Origin: Romboutsia hominis
GTDB taxonomy: Bacteria > Bacillota > Clostridia > Peptostreptococcales > Peptostreptococcaceae
Direction of reading: 5' to 3'
DNA: 64,000 bases
NCBI RefSeq assembly: GCF_900002575.1
Contig: NZ_LN650648.1
Span: forward strand, 1,426,001 to 1,490,000
Of this stretch, positions 34,990 to 42,955 are shown one piece after another. The position numbers were made by a program, and so were the translations under genes. How positions within the stretch are numbered: the first letter of the stretch is position 1; the number at the start of each line of letters is the position of its first letter. Below the pieces are notes generated by a model. That model saw only the letters and a list, made by a program, of their open reading frames with translations, had not been told where the DNA came from and did not search any database.

Positions 34990-35847
34990 CTAATTAAACT
35001 TTTCTCTTTGAGCTTTTTCTATTATTGCTTCTAGTTCATCCTCACTATATTGCATAAATGTTTGATCAAAATTGGCAAATTTATTTGAAGGTATTGAATA
35101 ATTAGTATTGTTTTGGTTGACACTAGCCTTATAATCATTTTTTAAAGCTGATATTAGTAATCCCATAGCATCTCTAGTGTTCGGGTTACCTTTTACATAT
35201 TCCAGCTTCTCAATTAAATAATTAATATCTTTTCTAGTAGCTATAAAAGTGTTAGCTACTCTTTTTATATCATTTTCTTCTAGATTAAAATATTTTCTTA
35301 TTTCTTCTATAACCACCACCAGCTCTTTTTGTGTTACGTTATTGTGGTTGTTATTATTATTGTTATTGTTATTGTTATTGTTATTCCCCCCGTCACGATT
35401 TACGTCACGTAGTTCGTCACATTCAGTATTAATGTAGTTATCAAATATTTCTCTTATTTTTTTATTTTCAACCTTACTTCCAACTAACTTTACAAGTTCC
35501 ATATCTTTTATTTTTGAAAGTTCATTTTTTACACAGTTTTCAATTGGTGTTCCTGCTCTTGGAAAATTATACTTACCCCAATTTTTTATAGCCAATTCCC
35601 TAGTTTCAGGGTTATACTTTATTATCTTATGATGATTTTCAAATCTATCCATTAAAGCATTTACACTTTCTATTGAGTATCCAATTTCAAATGCTATTTG
35701 TTTCTTAGTTATCTGATAAATACCTATTTGAGTTGTCTTAGGGTTAGTTATCAAATATAAGTAAAATAATTTATCTTCTGGTGTCATTTCTTCTATCACT
35801 CTAGGATCTTGCCAAAATGTAACATGCACTGGTCTATATAATGCCAT
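34990..35847 (-). CDS. Phage replication initiator/DnaD-like protein
   Basis: A 285-residue protein. The N-terminal winged-helix domain (MALYRPVHVTFWQDPRV, LFYLYLITNP) matches phage replisome organisers. A run of 13 Asn (35347-35385) links it to a DnaD-type C-terminal helical domain (DAMGLLISALKNDY). It should open the phage origin and load the host helicase. No DnaC-like loader is present nearby. AGTAGGTGATATAG precedes the start. Confidence 0.82.
   Translation of the reverse strand: MALYRPVHVTFWQDPRVIEEMTPEDKLFYLYLITNPKTTQIGIYQITKKQIAFEIGYSIESVNALMDRFENHHKIIKYNPETRELAIKNWGKYNFPRAGTPIENCVKNELSKIKDMELVKLVGSKVENKKIREIFDNYINTECDELRDVNRDGGNNNNNNNNNNNNNHNNVTQKELVVVIEEIRKYFNLEENDIKRVANTFIATRKDINYLIEKLEYVKGNPNTRDAMGLLISALKNDYKASVNQNNTNYSIPSNKFANFDQTFMQYSEDELEAIIEKAQREKFN
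35347..35385. repeat. AAT/AAC microsatellite coding 13 Asn
   Basis: A 39-base tract of (AAT AAC) hexamers and AAT/AAC triplets inside the initiator gene, next to six Cs. Length changes by three or six bases would only change linker length. Confidence 0.7.
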
Positions 35848-35860
35848 CTATATCACCTAC

Positions 35861-35941
35861 TTATCTTTCGTTACTAAATATTATTGTTAGGATTAGAAGT
35901 GGTAATGTGTAGAATACCACCACTTCTTTTATGAATCCCAT
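35861..35941 (-). CDS. 26-residue single-helix membrane peptide
   Basis: Starts at the ATG that overlaps the Bet stop (TAATG) and ends 13 bases before the initiator start. It encodes MGFIKEVVVFYTLPLLILTI followed by IFSNER, a likely membrane helix. The coupling suggests it is translated, but a peptide this short could also be chance. Confidence 0.4.
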   Translation of the reverse strand: MGFIKEVVVFYTLPLLILTIIFSNER

Positions 35942-36846
35942 TAGTTAATCTCTTCCAAAGTTACTTGTCCTTCTTGTATCTCAACTTCTACGAAATCTGT
36001 ATCTATAACTATATTGTTTATGTCTTTTGGCTCATATTTAGAAAGTAAATCTAATATTTCATCCACTTCCTCGTATTTAAGTTCTTTTAAGTTATAACCA
36101 TTACTATCACAAAACTCTTCCATCTTGCTTATATCTTTAGGTTTTTCATAATCGTATAAACCTTTCATGCTAGCTAACTTCATTATTCCTTGTTTTTGTC
36201 CTGCTGTGGCATATCCAACTTTAACCTCTTTTTCTGGTAGCTTTTCAGTTCTTCCCATTTCTTCTTGTTGATACAGTCCTCTTAGTTCATTAGGGAAAGC
36301 TTCTCTTAGTGCTTGTGATTGAGCTACTTTCCTTATCATAGTCGCTCCTTTACTTGACCACATACTATTTAAAGTTCCATCATTTTTCTTTTGAGCATAT
36401 TCTTCAAAACTAACTAATGCTTTTGTAGGATAATCTTTATCTTTTAAGTAAACTTCACACCATCCACCTACTAATTCCTCACCCGGTAGCTTTAAAGCTC
36501 CTTCTCTTTCTTGTATTTGCCCACTTTTATCTAATATAACTATTCCTGCTTTCATTCCATTAAAGTTAGGATTTTCTGATGCTCTCTTTATAAAAACATC
36601 TTTTCCTACTATTATTTGTGCAGGTTGACTTCCAAACTTAACTAGATAAGCATCCCTTACAAAAGGGTTAAGTTTTTGAGCCTTACATAGTTCTATAAAC
36701 ATTAATACATCTTGATCTGTAGCTTTACTATTACCACTAGTAAGATAATTTCTTACTGTATCTGCTGTTAATACTTGTCCACCATCCATTTTATATTCTG
36801 CTAGTGCTAATGCACTTGTTTTAGCTTGTACAACTTCTCTACTCAT
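35941..36846 (-). CDS. bet: Phage recombination protein Bet (RecT family)
   Basis: A 301-residue single-strand annealing protein. LMFIELCKAQKLNPFVRDAY and TMIRKVAQSQALREAFPNELRGLY match the Bet core. It anneals DNA during phage replication and recombination. The usual partner exonuclease (YqaJ/lambda exo) and an SSB are not encoded beside it. The start overlaps the upstream small gene. Confidence 0.92.
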   Translation of the reverse strand: MSREVVQAKTSALALAEYKMDGGQVLTADTVRNYLTSGNSKATDQDVLMFIELCKAQKLNPFVRDAYLVKFGSQPAQIIVGKDVFIKRASENPNFNGMKAGIVILDKSGQIQEREGALKLPGEELVGGWCEVYLKDKDYPTKALVSFEEYAQKKNDGTLNSMWSSKGATMIRKVAQSQALREAFPNELRGLYQQEEMGRTEKLPEKEVKVGYATAGQKQGIMKLASMKGLYDYEKPKDISKMEEFCDSNGYNLKELKYEEVDEILDLLSKYEPKDINNIVIDTDFVEVEIQEGQVTLEEIN

Positions 36847-37099
36847 TAGTTACTACCTCCATATTTTCTATATTAAATTTAAGCGCATCTACTATCCCTT
36901 TTTCATAATCATCATAAGGATTTTTAAATCCATTTATTGTTTCATCTAAATCTTTAATGAAATCATTTATATTCCAATCTTCTCTATGCTTTCTTATACA
37001 AAACCCTAATGCTTCTATTTGGCCATCTCTAAAATCTTCTGATTTTCCCAAAGTTAATTGTAAGCTTGTTCTTAAAGTTTCTAATTTTTCTATCATCAT
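36839..37099 (-). CDS. Hypothetical early phage protein
   Basis: 86 residues, helical and acidic (EKLETLRTSLQLTLG, DFIKDLDETINGF). It overlaps the Bet start by eight bases, so is coupled to it. The first two codons are both ATG behind GAGGTTAT, so the exact start is uncertain. Not recognised. Confidence 0.65.
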   Translation of the reverse strand: MMIEKLETLRTSLQLTLGKSEDFRDGQIEALGFCIRKHREDWNINDFIKDLDETINGFKNPYDDYEKGIVDALKFNIENMEVVTNE

Positions 37100-37168
37100 A
37101 TAACCTCTTTTGTGTTATAATATAATCAGTTTTTTATTTTTATTTTGGCCTTTTATAAGGCTCTTTTT

Positions 37169-37393
37169 TTATATCTGTACATCTACTGGCCTACTGTTAT
37201 GCAGTTCTTCCATTTCTATAGCAAATTCTATTTCATCAATTTCTTCTTCTAAATCTTTATATTTCTTATATGCTTGTTTCTTTAGTCTTTCTTTATCTTC
37301 TGCAAACATATTCCTATCATCTCTTAGCCTATAACTTAATGCTAAGTACTCTAGGTAAGCATCTTTCCTTATTTGCGATAACTTCTCAAGCAT
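37169..37393 (-). CDS. Small coiled-coil hypothetical protein
   Basis: 74 residues, starting MLEKLSQIRK at the ATG behind AGGAGGTATAAA; a longer in-frame start would overlap the preceding small gene. Strong coiled coil with many Glu, Lys and Arg (KDLEEEIDEIEFAIEMEEL). Early operon; role unknown. Confidence 0.68.
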   Translation of the reverse strand: MLEKLSQIRKDAYLEYLALSYRLRDDRNMFAEDKERLKKQAYKKYKDLEEEIDEIEFAIEMEELHNSRPVDVQI

Positions 37394-37403
37394 TTTATAC
37401 CTC

Positions 37404-37517
37404 CTATCTTGTAAAACCCTTAATTTTGCCATCTTTAACTATAAAAGCTAGTCCATTTTCTTTATAAAACTTATTAGCTATTTCTAAAGATAAATTTTTT
37501 ATATCAACAACCTTCAC
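37404..37517 (-). CDS. Small conserved-looking phage protein
   Basis: 37 residues from a GTG start behind TAGGGTG: KVVDIKNLSLEIANKFYK..., GLAFIVKDGKIKGF. The amphipathic beta hairpin followed by a strand is often seen in short clostridial phage proteins. It ends 10 bases before the next gene start, on the same operon. Confidence 0.55.
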   Translation of the reverse strand: MKVVDIKNLSLEIANKFYKENGLAFIVKDGKIKGFTR

Positions 37518-37544
37518 CCTATTAACCCTCCTTATACTTTTCAC

Positions 37545-37853
37545 CTACATACGGCCACCATTTCTTACCCACTTTTCATATGACAATCTATCTATTCTAC
37601 ATTCTCTACCAACATATGTAATTACGAATGAGTTATTTTTTATTGCATATTTTACTAATGATCTTACATAACTCTCCGATGCTTTTATATATTCTTTAAA
37701 CTGTTTTACAGTCATATATTCTCTTGGTGCAAAATCAGATGTATCTCTAAATAATTTCATAACTTCTACTACATCATCTCTTTCTGATATAGCTTCTAAC
37801 AGCGAATTTCTATCTATATTTCTAACTATTAACCTCTGCATTTCTGTTGCCAT
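37545..37853 (-). CDS. Small DNA-binding protein, excisionase-like
   Basis: 102 residues. The C-terminal part (EYMTVKQFKEYIKASESYVRSLVKYAIKNN split by short strands CRIDRLSYEKWV) has the layout of winged helix excisionase/MerR-type DNA binders. It lies after the antirepressor gene, near the right-end control region, so it may help excision. The assignment is from fold pattern only. Confidence 0.55.
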   Translation of the reverse strand: MATEMQRLIVRNIDRNSLLEAISERDDVVEVMKLFRDTSDFAPREYMTVKQFKEYIKASESYVRSLVKYAIKNNSFVITYVGRECRIDRLSYEKWVRNGGRM

Positions 37854-37868
37854 AATGTCCTCCTTTAT

Positions 37869-38738
37869 TTATATGCCATACTTTATAGCCATATCTTTTA
37901 CAATCGCTACATAACCTTCTATAAGTTTTTTATCTTCTTGGATAACATCAAGATTGTTAAGCTTATCTATTTTTGATTTGCTAACACCTTCAAGTGCCAT
38001 TCTTCTACGTTTATTAGTTAGCCTAATGTCTAGATTTACACCAAACCTTTTATTTAGCAGCTCATAGCTCTCTTTTCTTAAAAGATTTATATGTTCACAT
38101 CCACCCTGCTTTATTGCTATTTTATTTATTAAATTTTGTGTATCTCTTCTCCAACTTGCAGTATTTAAACTAACAACATCTTTTATTGATTTAACTTCTT
38201 CCTGTGCTTGTGATGCTATCTTATTAGCTCTTAGTGCGTTACTATTGATTTGATTAAGTTGTTGTTTCATAGATTTCATTTGTTGCATTTGGTATATTAT
38301 TATATCCTCCATACACTGAGGTTGTTGCTCTTTTACTTGCTTTCTCATTGCAAAGTATTCTCTTCTAAACTTCTTTCTTAATTCTTTTGCTTTATCAGTT
38401 CTCATTAATCCAACTAATGCTATGTAACCTTGCTCTGAAAGTAAATAGCAATATTTTTGTCTATTACTAGTTATAAATCCTAAATGGGTAGCACTCATTT
38501 TAAACTCTTCATCCATTAAGTTTAAAATATCTATTCCTTCTTCAAATTCATCTGCATTCTCATTTATTAATCTGTTTATTTCACCAAGTTCTACTTCGTG
38601 TATTTCAGCTATCGTCTTAACTAGTACAACTTTTTCTCCTTTTCCAAACCCACCTTCTATAACTGGTATTTCTTTACCTAAGAATTCTTGAACTCCAGTT
38701 ACTTCTATTTCTGTTTGGACTGCTGCTAAACTTGTCAT
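37869..38738 (-). CDS. Phage antirepressor, ORF6N/ORF6C type
   Basis: A 289-residue protein. The ORF6N domain is at about 20-110 (VVLVKTIAEIHEVELGEIN..., YCYLLSEQGYIALVGLM), then a coiled-coil linker (RKQVKEQQPQC..., QINSNALRANKIASQAQE) and an ORF6C-like C-terminal part (YELLNKRFGVNLDIRLTNKRRRMA). Such proteins counter the CI repressor or bind DNA to start lytic growth. A 15-bp operator-like site lies between it and the Cro-like gene. Confidence 0.82.
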   Translation of the reverse strand: MTSLAAVQTEIEVTGVQEFLGKEIPVIEGGFGKGEKVVLVKTIAEIHEVELGEINRLINENADEFEEGIDILNLMDEEFKMSATHLGFITSNRQKYCYLLSEQGYIALVGLMRTDKAKELRKKFRREYFAMRKQVKEQQPQCMEDIIIYQMQQMKSMKQQLNQINSNALRANKIASQAQEEVKSIKDVVSLNTASWRRDTQNLINKIAIKQGGCEHINLLRKESYELLNKRFGVNLDIRLTNKRRRMALEGVSKSKIDKLNNLDVIQEDKKLIEGYVAIVKDMAIKYGI

Positions 38739-38805
38739 TTTTTCCCTCCTTTGTTTAAGTATATAAATCTTATATAGGTAAAATATAAATCAGTAGTATA
38801 ATCTA

Positions 38806-39118
38806 TTCACAAAATGCGAATCACTTAGTTAAAAAAATTTCTCTTATATTAAAATTAAATATATCTTCTAACAAAAGAGCTTCTCTTACTGTGAATTTTC
38901 TTTTTCCATTTTCTTTATCGCAGTAAGCTCCTATTGAAAGTCCAAGTCTTTCCGCTACTTGTTTTTGAGTAAGTTCATTTTTTACTCTCTCTGATTTTAA
39001 TATATTTTTCTTCATGTACTCACCTCTATTCTCGTTTTGCGACTTTCTATATCATTAGTATAATTCCCATTTTGCGAACTGTCAATACATTTTATGAAAA
39101 AAATTCTAAATTTGCGAA
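38806..39118. promoter_or_regulatory. Four repressor operators, consensus TTCnCAnTTTGCGAA
   Basis: Four 15-bp copies: 38806-38820 TTCACAAAATGCGAA, 39029-39043 TTCTCGTTTTGCGAC, 39064-39078 TTCCCATTTTGCGAA, 39104-39118 TTCTAAATTTGCGAA. Three lie in the divergent cro-cI gap and one at the 3' end of cro before the antirepressor. Each is an imperfect palindrome with TTC and GAA ends, as bound by XRE repressor dimers. Confidence 0.7.
38821..39015 (-). CDS. Cro-like XRE repressor
   Basis: 64 residues with one helix-turn-helix (NELTQKQVAERLGLSIGAYCDKENGKR). First gene of the lytic operon, divergent from the CI-type gene across the operator region, the classic place of Cro. Confidence 0.85.
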   Translation of the reverse strand: MKKNILKSERVKNELTQKQVAERLGLSIGAYCDKENGKRKFTVREALLLEDIFNFNIREIFLTK

Positions 39119-39121
39119 TTT

Positions 39122-39140
39122 AATACTCATTGTGAGTATT
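39122..39140. promoter_or_regulatory. Separate 19-bp palindrome before the CI gene
   Basis: AATACTCA-TTG-TGAGTATT is a perfect palindrome of a different sequence from the TGCGAA operators. It lies 37 bp before the CI start and may bind a second regulator. Confidence 0.5.
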
Positions 39141-39176
39141 TTAGTATATTATATAGGCATATAGGAGGTGAATAAC

Positions 39177-39557
39177 ATGACATTTATTGAAGATAAATTA
39201 ATATTTGCCAATAGGTTGCGTCAAGAACGAGAAAAATTAGGATTAATGCAAAAGGAAATGGCCCAAAAACTAGATATTCCTTCAAATACTTATAATGGGT
39301 ATGAAACAGGAAAAAGAAGCCCTAATTTAGAAGTTGCAAAACATATTTCTGATGTATTGGATGTATCAGTAGATTATCTCCTTGGAAGAACAGATGAAAG
39401 AAACTTAAATAAAGAAAAACCGAAGTTAGATAAGGGAATAAAAACAATAGCAGCACATAAAGTAAATATTAATGAAGATTTACCAGATGAAGCTATTGAA
39501 AAAATAAATGATTATATTAAAATGGTTGAAATGATGTATAAAAATAAAGACAAATAA
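39177..39557 (+). CDS. CI-type repressor (XRE family)
   Basis: 126 residues. Helix-turn-helix at about 10-65 (GLMQKEMAQKLDIPSNTYNGYETGK), then VSVDYLLGRTDE, and a short helical C-terminal part. No LexA-like peptidase domain, so induction probably works through the ImmA-like protein encoded next. The ATG at 39177 is right behind AGGAGGTG; an upstream GTG would sit inside that site. Confidence 0.85.
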   Translation: MTFIEDKLIFANRLRQEREKLGLMQKEMAQKLDIPSNTYNGYETGKRSPNLEVAKHISDVLDVSVDYLLGRTDERNLNKEKPKLDKGIKTIAAHKVNINEDLPDEAIEKINDYIKMVEMMYKNKDK

Positions 39558-39638
39558 TATGTTGAGCAGATTAACTGCTCTTTTATTTAAAGTATTTATC
39601 GAACATTCATTTCGTTTTTATCAATTTTAGGGGGAACT

Positions 39639-40163
39639 ATGAATAAATTAGAAAGGTTATATGACTTAGCTCAAAGGAATGATGTTAATATACATTTCTT
39701 CGACTTAAAACATTTAAATCTATTAGGAGTAAATATAGAAAAAGATAATCTGCCACATATGATATTTTTAGACCATTCATTAAAGCAGAATAACAAACTA
39801 CATTTAGAAATATTAGCACATGAGTTGGGGCATTACTTCTCTACTATAGGAAATAATATAGATAATAGTTATAATTACAGATGCAAGTTAAATCAAAATA
39901 AAATAGAAAATAAAGCTAATGGATGGGCTTATGAATACTTAATATGTGAAAAAGAATTAATTAAAGCAATAAATAAAAATATAACTACACTTACTGATCT
40001 AGCTGACTACTTTGAAGTGAGTGTAGAGTTTTTTATTAAAAGGCTTAAATATCTAGCACTAAAAAAACAAATGCTAGAGTTAGATAAAAATAGATATTTA
40101 ATACTAACTAACTTACCAAACTTATATATATATGAAGATATAGGAGGTCACCATGTCGATTAA
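39639..40163 (+). CDS. ImmA/IrrE metallopeptidase
   Basis: A 174-residue protein with the zinc motif HELGH (about 63-67, in LAHELGHYFSTIG) and a late helix containing NGWAYEYLI. ImmA-like enzymes cut phage repressors such as ImmR after DNA damage or signals. Between repressor and integrase on the same strand, as in ICEBs1 and many clostridial phages. Confidence 0.85.
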   Translation: MNKLERLYDLAQRNDVNIHFFDLKHLNLLGVNIEKDNLPHMIFLDHSLKQNNKLHLEILAHELGHYFSTIGNNIDNSYNYRCKLNQNKIENKANGWAYEYLICEKELIKAINKNITTLTDLADYFEVSVEFFIKRLKYLALKKQMLELDKNRYLILTNLPNLYIYEDIGGHHVD

Positions 40164-41271
40164 ATCAACATTTATAAGAAAAAGGGGAAATAACTATAAT
40201 GTGTATATGGAATATATAAATGAAGAAGGAAAAACTAAGCAAAAAAGTATAGCTATGTATAAAAATAAAAAAGATGCTCAAAAGCATCTAATAGATTTAC
40301 AATCTGCTATTAATAATAATAAAATCTCTGTTCCATCTGAAATAACATTTGTAGATAGGTGTTTACAGTACTATACTGATAAGTCTAATGACTACTCGCC
40401 TACTACTTTAAAAAGGGCTAAGTTAGCAATTAATAAGTATGTTGAGCCATTTTTTAAAAACACAAAGCTATTAGATGTAAATGCTAGTATATACCAAAAA
40501 TTTATAAATCATATGTATTCAAATGATTTAAAGGTTAGTACAATAAAAGAAATAATTAATAAAACAGATGCAACTCTTCATGAATGTTATAGACTTCGTG
40601 AAATTAGCGAAAATATACCTGATTTTATCATACACCCTAAAAGGTTTGATAATAGTAATAAGGATGTTTACTCTATTGATGAAGCTAGAAAAATACTTGA
40701 AGAAGTTAAGGATCACTCTTTACTAGAACTTCCTTTGAATTTATTTTTATTAGCTGGAATGAGATTTGGAGAGATTGCAGGTCTATTATGGGAAGATGTT
40801 GATTTTGAGAATAATACTTTGCATATAAAGAATAATTTAGTCTATGTAGATAAGAAATACCATCTTAGAAATACTAAAACTAAAAATAGTACTAGGGTTA
40901 TATCTGTTCCAGATAAGATTATATCTTTATTAAAAAAGGAAAAAAGAAGGCAAAATATTCTTAAGCTACAAGGTTTATTGAATAATGAATTTGATGTGGT
41001 GTGTATAAATACTAAATATAGATATTTAAATAGCGAATCTTTTCTAACATCTTACAAAAAGTTTTTAGAAAGAATAAATGTGAGATATATTAGACCACAT
41101 TCATTAAGACACTCTCATGCTACTTTACTAATTTTAGCTGGTACCGATATGAAAACTGTATCTGAAAGATTAGGTCATACAGATATAAAAATGACTATGA
41201 ATACTTACTCTCATGTTCTTAAAGAAATGGATAAAACTGCATCTGAAAATATAGAAAAAGTGCTTTTATAA
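40153..41271 (+). CDS. int: Tyrosine integrase
   Basis: A 372-residue integrase. N-terminal AP2-like arm-binding domain, SAM-like core-binding domain (about 60-165), then the catalytic domain with R in AGMRFGEIAGL, HSLRHSHATLL, the late HTDIKMTMNTYSHV block carrying His and the nucleophile Tyr. Ten bases overlap with the ImmA-like gene. It should recombine the TTCTCGAACAAGTCC core. AGGAGGTCACC precedes the start. Confidence 0.93.
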   Translation: MSIKSTFIRKRGNNYNVYMEYINEEGKTKQKSIAMYKNKKDAQKHLIDLQSAINNNKISVPSEITFVDRCLQYYTDKSNDYSPTTLKRAKLAINKYVEPFFKNTKLLDVNASIYQKFINHMYSNDLKVSTIKEIINKTDATLHECYRLREISENIPDFIIHPKRFDNSNKDVYSIDEARKILEEVKDHSLLELPLNLFLLAGMRFGEIAGLLWEDVDFENNTLHIKNNLVYVDKKYHLRNTKTKNSTRVISVPDKIISLLKKEKRRQNILKLQGLLNNEFDVVCINTKYRYLNSESFLTSYKKFLERINVRYIRPHSLRHSHATLLILAGTDMKTVSERLGHTDIKMTMNTYSHVLKEMDKTASENIEKVLL

Positions 41272-41318
41272 TGTCAGTCTACTGTCAGTTTAATACTCTT
41301 TGTCAGTTTACTGTCAGT
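41272..41318. repeat. Two pairs of integrase arm-type sites, right end
   Basis: TGTCAGT starts at 41272, 41283, 41301 and 41312: two pairs, each 11 bp apart, right after the integrase gene. The same paired repeat occurs once near attL. Confidence 0.65.
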
Positions 41319-41391
41319 AAAAATGTAATTGGTATAAAATGGTAAGTATAGTAATTTCAATACCTCTGCTTACCCACTTTATTCAAAAAAT

Positions 41392-41418
41392 AAAAAAAAG
41401 AACTTCTCGAACAAGTCC
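41392..41418 (-). terminator. Terminator created at attR on the minus strand
   Basis: On the minus strand GGACTT-GTTCGAG-AAGTTC forms a six-pair stem (one G-U) followed by eight T. The first half of the stem is the att core, the second half and the T run are phage DNA. Transcripts entering from the chromosome side would stop here. Confidence 0.65.
41404..41418. repeat. attR core
   Basis: TTCTCGAACAAGTCC, identical to 2811-2825. Confidence 0.8.
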
Positions 41419-41560
41419 TAGATAACTTTAAACTATCTAGTATTTTTAATATTTATACGGTTTATTATAGTTTTCTGTCTAGTCTTTTGTCTAGTCTTTT
41501 TGACTTATCCATGACTAACTGACAAATTTAATTTTACAATAAATAGTTGTATAATTCAAC
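41419..41560 (-). promoter_or_regulatory. Displaced queuosine-operon upstream region, or old phage arm
   Basis: On the minus strand TAGACA and TATAAA are 18 bases apart, a fair sigma-A promoter pointing into the att core. The region matches the phage left end (2826-2960) at many places: paired repeats TGTCTAGTC (41476, 41488) answer TGTCAGT there, and TATAAATATT and ACTAGATAGT lie at the same distances from the core. Either it is the original host promoter, or the remnant of a related prophage that used the same site. Confidence 0.55.
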
Positions 41561-41676
41561 ATAAATAAAATTTAATTTTTTATATTTTAGGTTTATATTA
41601 TTCATGATAATATTGATAACTTAATAATATTATAGACTCATATTTATGTATCACTATTCATAGATTTATTATATGC

Positions 41677-42909
41677 TTGTTTAAAAATTTAAAGTTAGTT
41701 GGTGATATATTGAGATTATTAAGAACCTATAAAAAGTCTTTAAAATTAGAAGTACTAACAAGTTTACTTTTAATTTTAGCTACTATGTGTGCTCTTTTTA
41801 TGTACAATACTCCTTTAAGAAGTATTTATGAGTTTATATTTAAAGATATTTGTATAGTAAATAATTTTTCATTTCATATGTTTGTAAATGATTTTTTAAT
41901 GGCTATTTTTTTTCTAGTAGCAGGTCTTGAGATAAAACACGAAATACTTTATGGAAATTTATCCTCTTTTAAAAAGGCATCTTTTCCAGTTATAGCTTCT
42001 ATCGGCGGTGTTATTGTTCCCGCAGCTATATTTATATATTTAAATAAAAACACTGCTTTTTTAAGTGGATTTTGTATACCTATATCTACAGACATAGCCT
42101 TTGCAGTAGGTATATTTTTACTATTTTCTAAAAAACTTAATCCATCACTTAAAGTATTTTTACTTTCCCTAGCAGTCGTGGATGATTTGATTTCTATACT
42201 AGCTATAGGTGTAGTTTACTCATTGGATATAAATTTAATCTATTTATCTATAGCACTTTCAATTGTACTTTTGCTTATTATAGCAAATAAAGTATTTAAT
42301 ATTTACAGCATATATTATTACCTTGTATCTGGTTTGTTTTTGTGGTATTTCATTTATTTAAGTGGAGTTCACTGTACAATAAGTGGGATATTATTAGCTC
42401 TCACAATTCCTTCACGTAATAATAATGGATACAATACCTTAGAACGACTTCAAAGGATTTTAGTTCCTTTTAATAGTTTATTTATAATACCACTTTTCGC
42501 ATTTGCTAATACAGGTATTTCTATTACTTCCAGTATAGGTACTTCTGATACGAATTCTTTAGTCTATGGTATAATTTTAGGACTTTGTTTAGGGAAACCT
42601 TTAGGAATAGTGCTTTTTAGTTTTATTGGTTGTACTTTTAGAATTTCTGAAAAGCCTTCTAGTATAAGTTGGTTGTCTGTATTTTTGGTATCATTAATTG
42701 CAGGTGTTGGTTTTACAATGTCTATCTTTGTATCTGAAGTTGCATTTATAAATAATATGATTTTAATTGATATTTCAAAAAGAGCTATATTGATATCTTC
42801 TTGTATATCCATATTATCTAGTATAGCTGTAATAAGCTTTTTTGATATTAGATTTAAACTTATGCTTAAAAACAAAAGCTCCTTAGTAAATAAATATTAC
42901 ATATCATAA
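41677..42909 (+). CDS. nhaA: Na+/H+ antiporter NhaA
   Basis: A 410-residue membrane protein with about 11-12 helices. The ion-binding Asp pair is in LAVVDDLISILAIG, and STDIAFAVGI and CTISGILLALTIPSR are typical. It removes Na+ in exchange for protons. The start is unclear: a TTG at 41677 without ribosome site, or a TTG at 41710 behind GGTGAT. First chromosomal gene right of the prophage. Confidence 0.9.
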   Translation: MFKNLKLVGDILRLLRTYKKSLKLEVLTSLLLILATMCALFMYNTPLRSIYEFIFKDICIVNNFSFHMFVNDFLMAIFFLVAGLEIKHEILYGNLSSFKKASFPVIASIGGVIVPAAIFIYLNKNTAFLSGFCIPISTDIAFAVGIFLLFSKKLNPSLKVFLLSLAVVDDLISILAIGVVYSLDINLIYLSIALSIVLLLIIANKVFNIYSIYYYLVSGLFLWYFIYLSGVHCTISGILLALTIPSRNNNGYNTLERLQRILVPFNSLFIIPLFAFANTGISITSSIGTSDTNSLVYGIILGLCLGKPLGIVLFSFIGCTFRISEKPSSISWLSVFLVSLIAGVGFTMSIFVSEVAFINNMILIDISKRAILISSCISILSSIAVISFFDIRFKLMLKNKSSLVNKYYIS

Positions 42910-42953
42910 TAAAAGGTGTTATCTCTATTATTTGCTGAGATAACACCTTTTTT
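42909..42953. terminator. Bidirectional terminator
   Basis: AAAAGGTGTTATCTC/GAGATAACACCTTTTT pair between convergent nhaA and the HAD gene. Confidence 0.85.
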
Positions 42954-42955
42954 AT

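Larger units (their letters stand above)
2811..41418. mobile_element. Integrated siphophage-type prophage, about 38.6 kb
   Basis: Bounded by the 15-bp direct repeat TTCTCGAACAAGTCC. It contains every expected module: tyrosine integrase and repressor at the right end, early replication genes, ArpU-like late regulator, terminase, portal, scaffold and capsid, tail genes with a tape measure, holin and amidase, and cargo at the left end. Packaging and portal genes resemble SPP1-like headful or cos siphophages of clostridia. No core structural gene looks broken, apart from the intron-split tape measure, which should splice, so the prophage may be inducible. Confidence 0.9.

Noticed and set aside
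35341-35391. Short repeated units suggesting a CRISPR array
   Set aside because: It is a trinucleotide/hexanucleotide coding tract without spacers. No CRISPR array or cas gene was seen anywhere in the window.
37110-37168. Hairpin GCCTTTTATAAGGC with T run as terminator of an upstream plus-strand gene
   Set aside because: No plus-strand gene reads into it; on the minus strand it has no T run, so its role is unclear.
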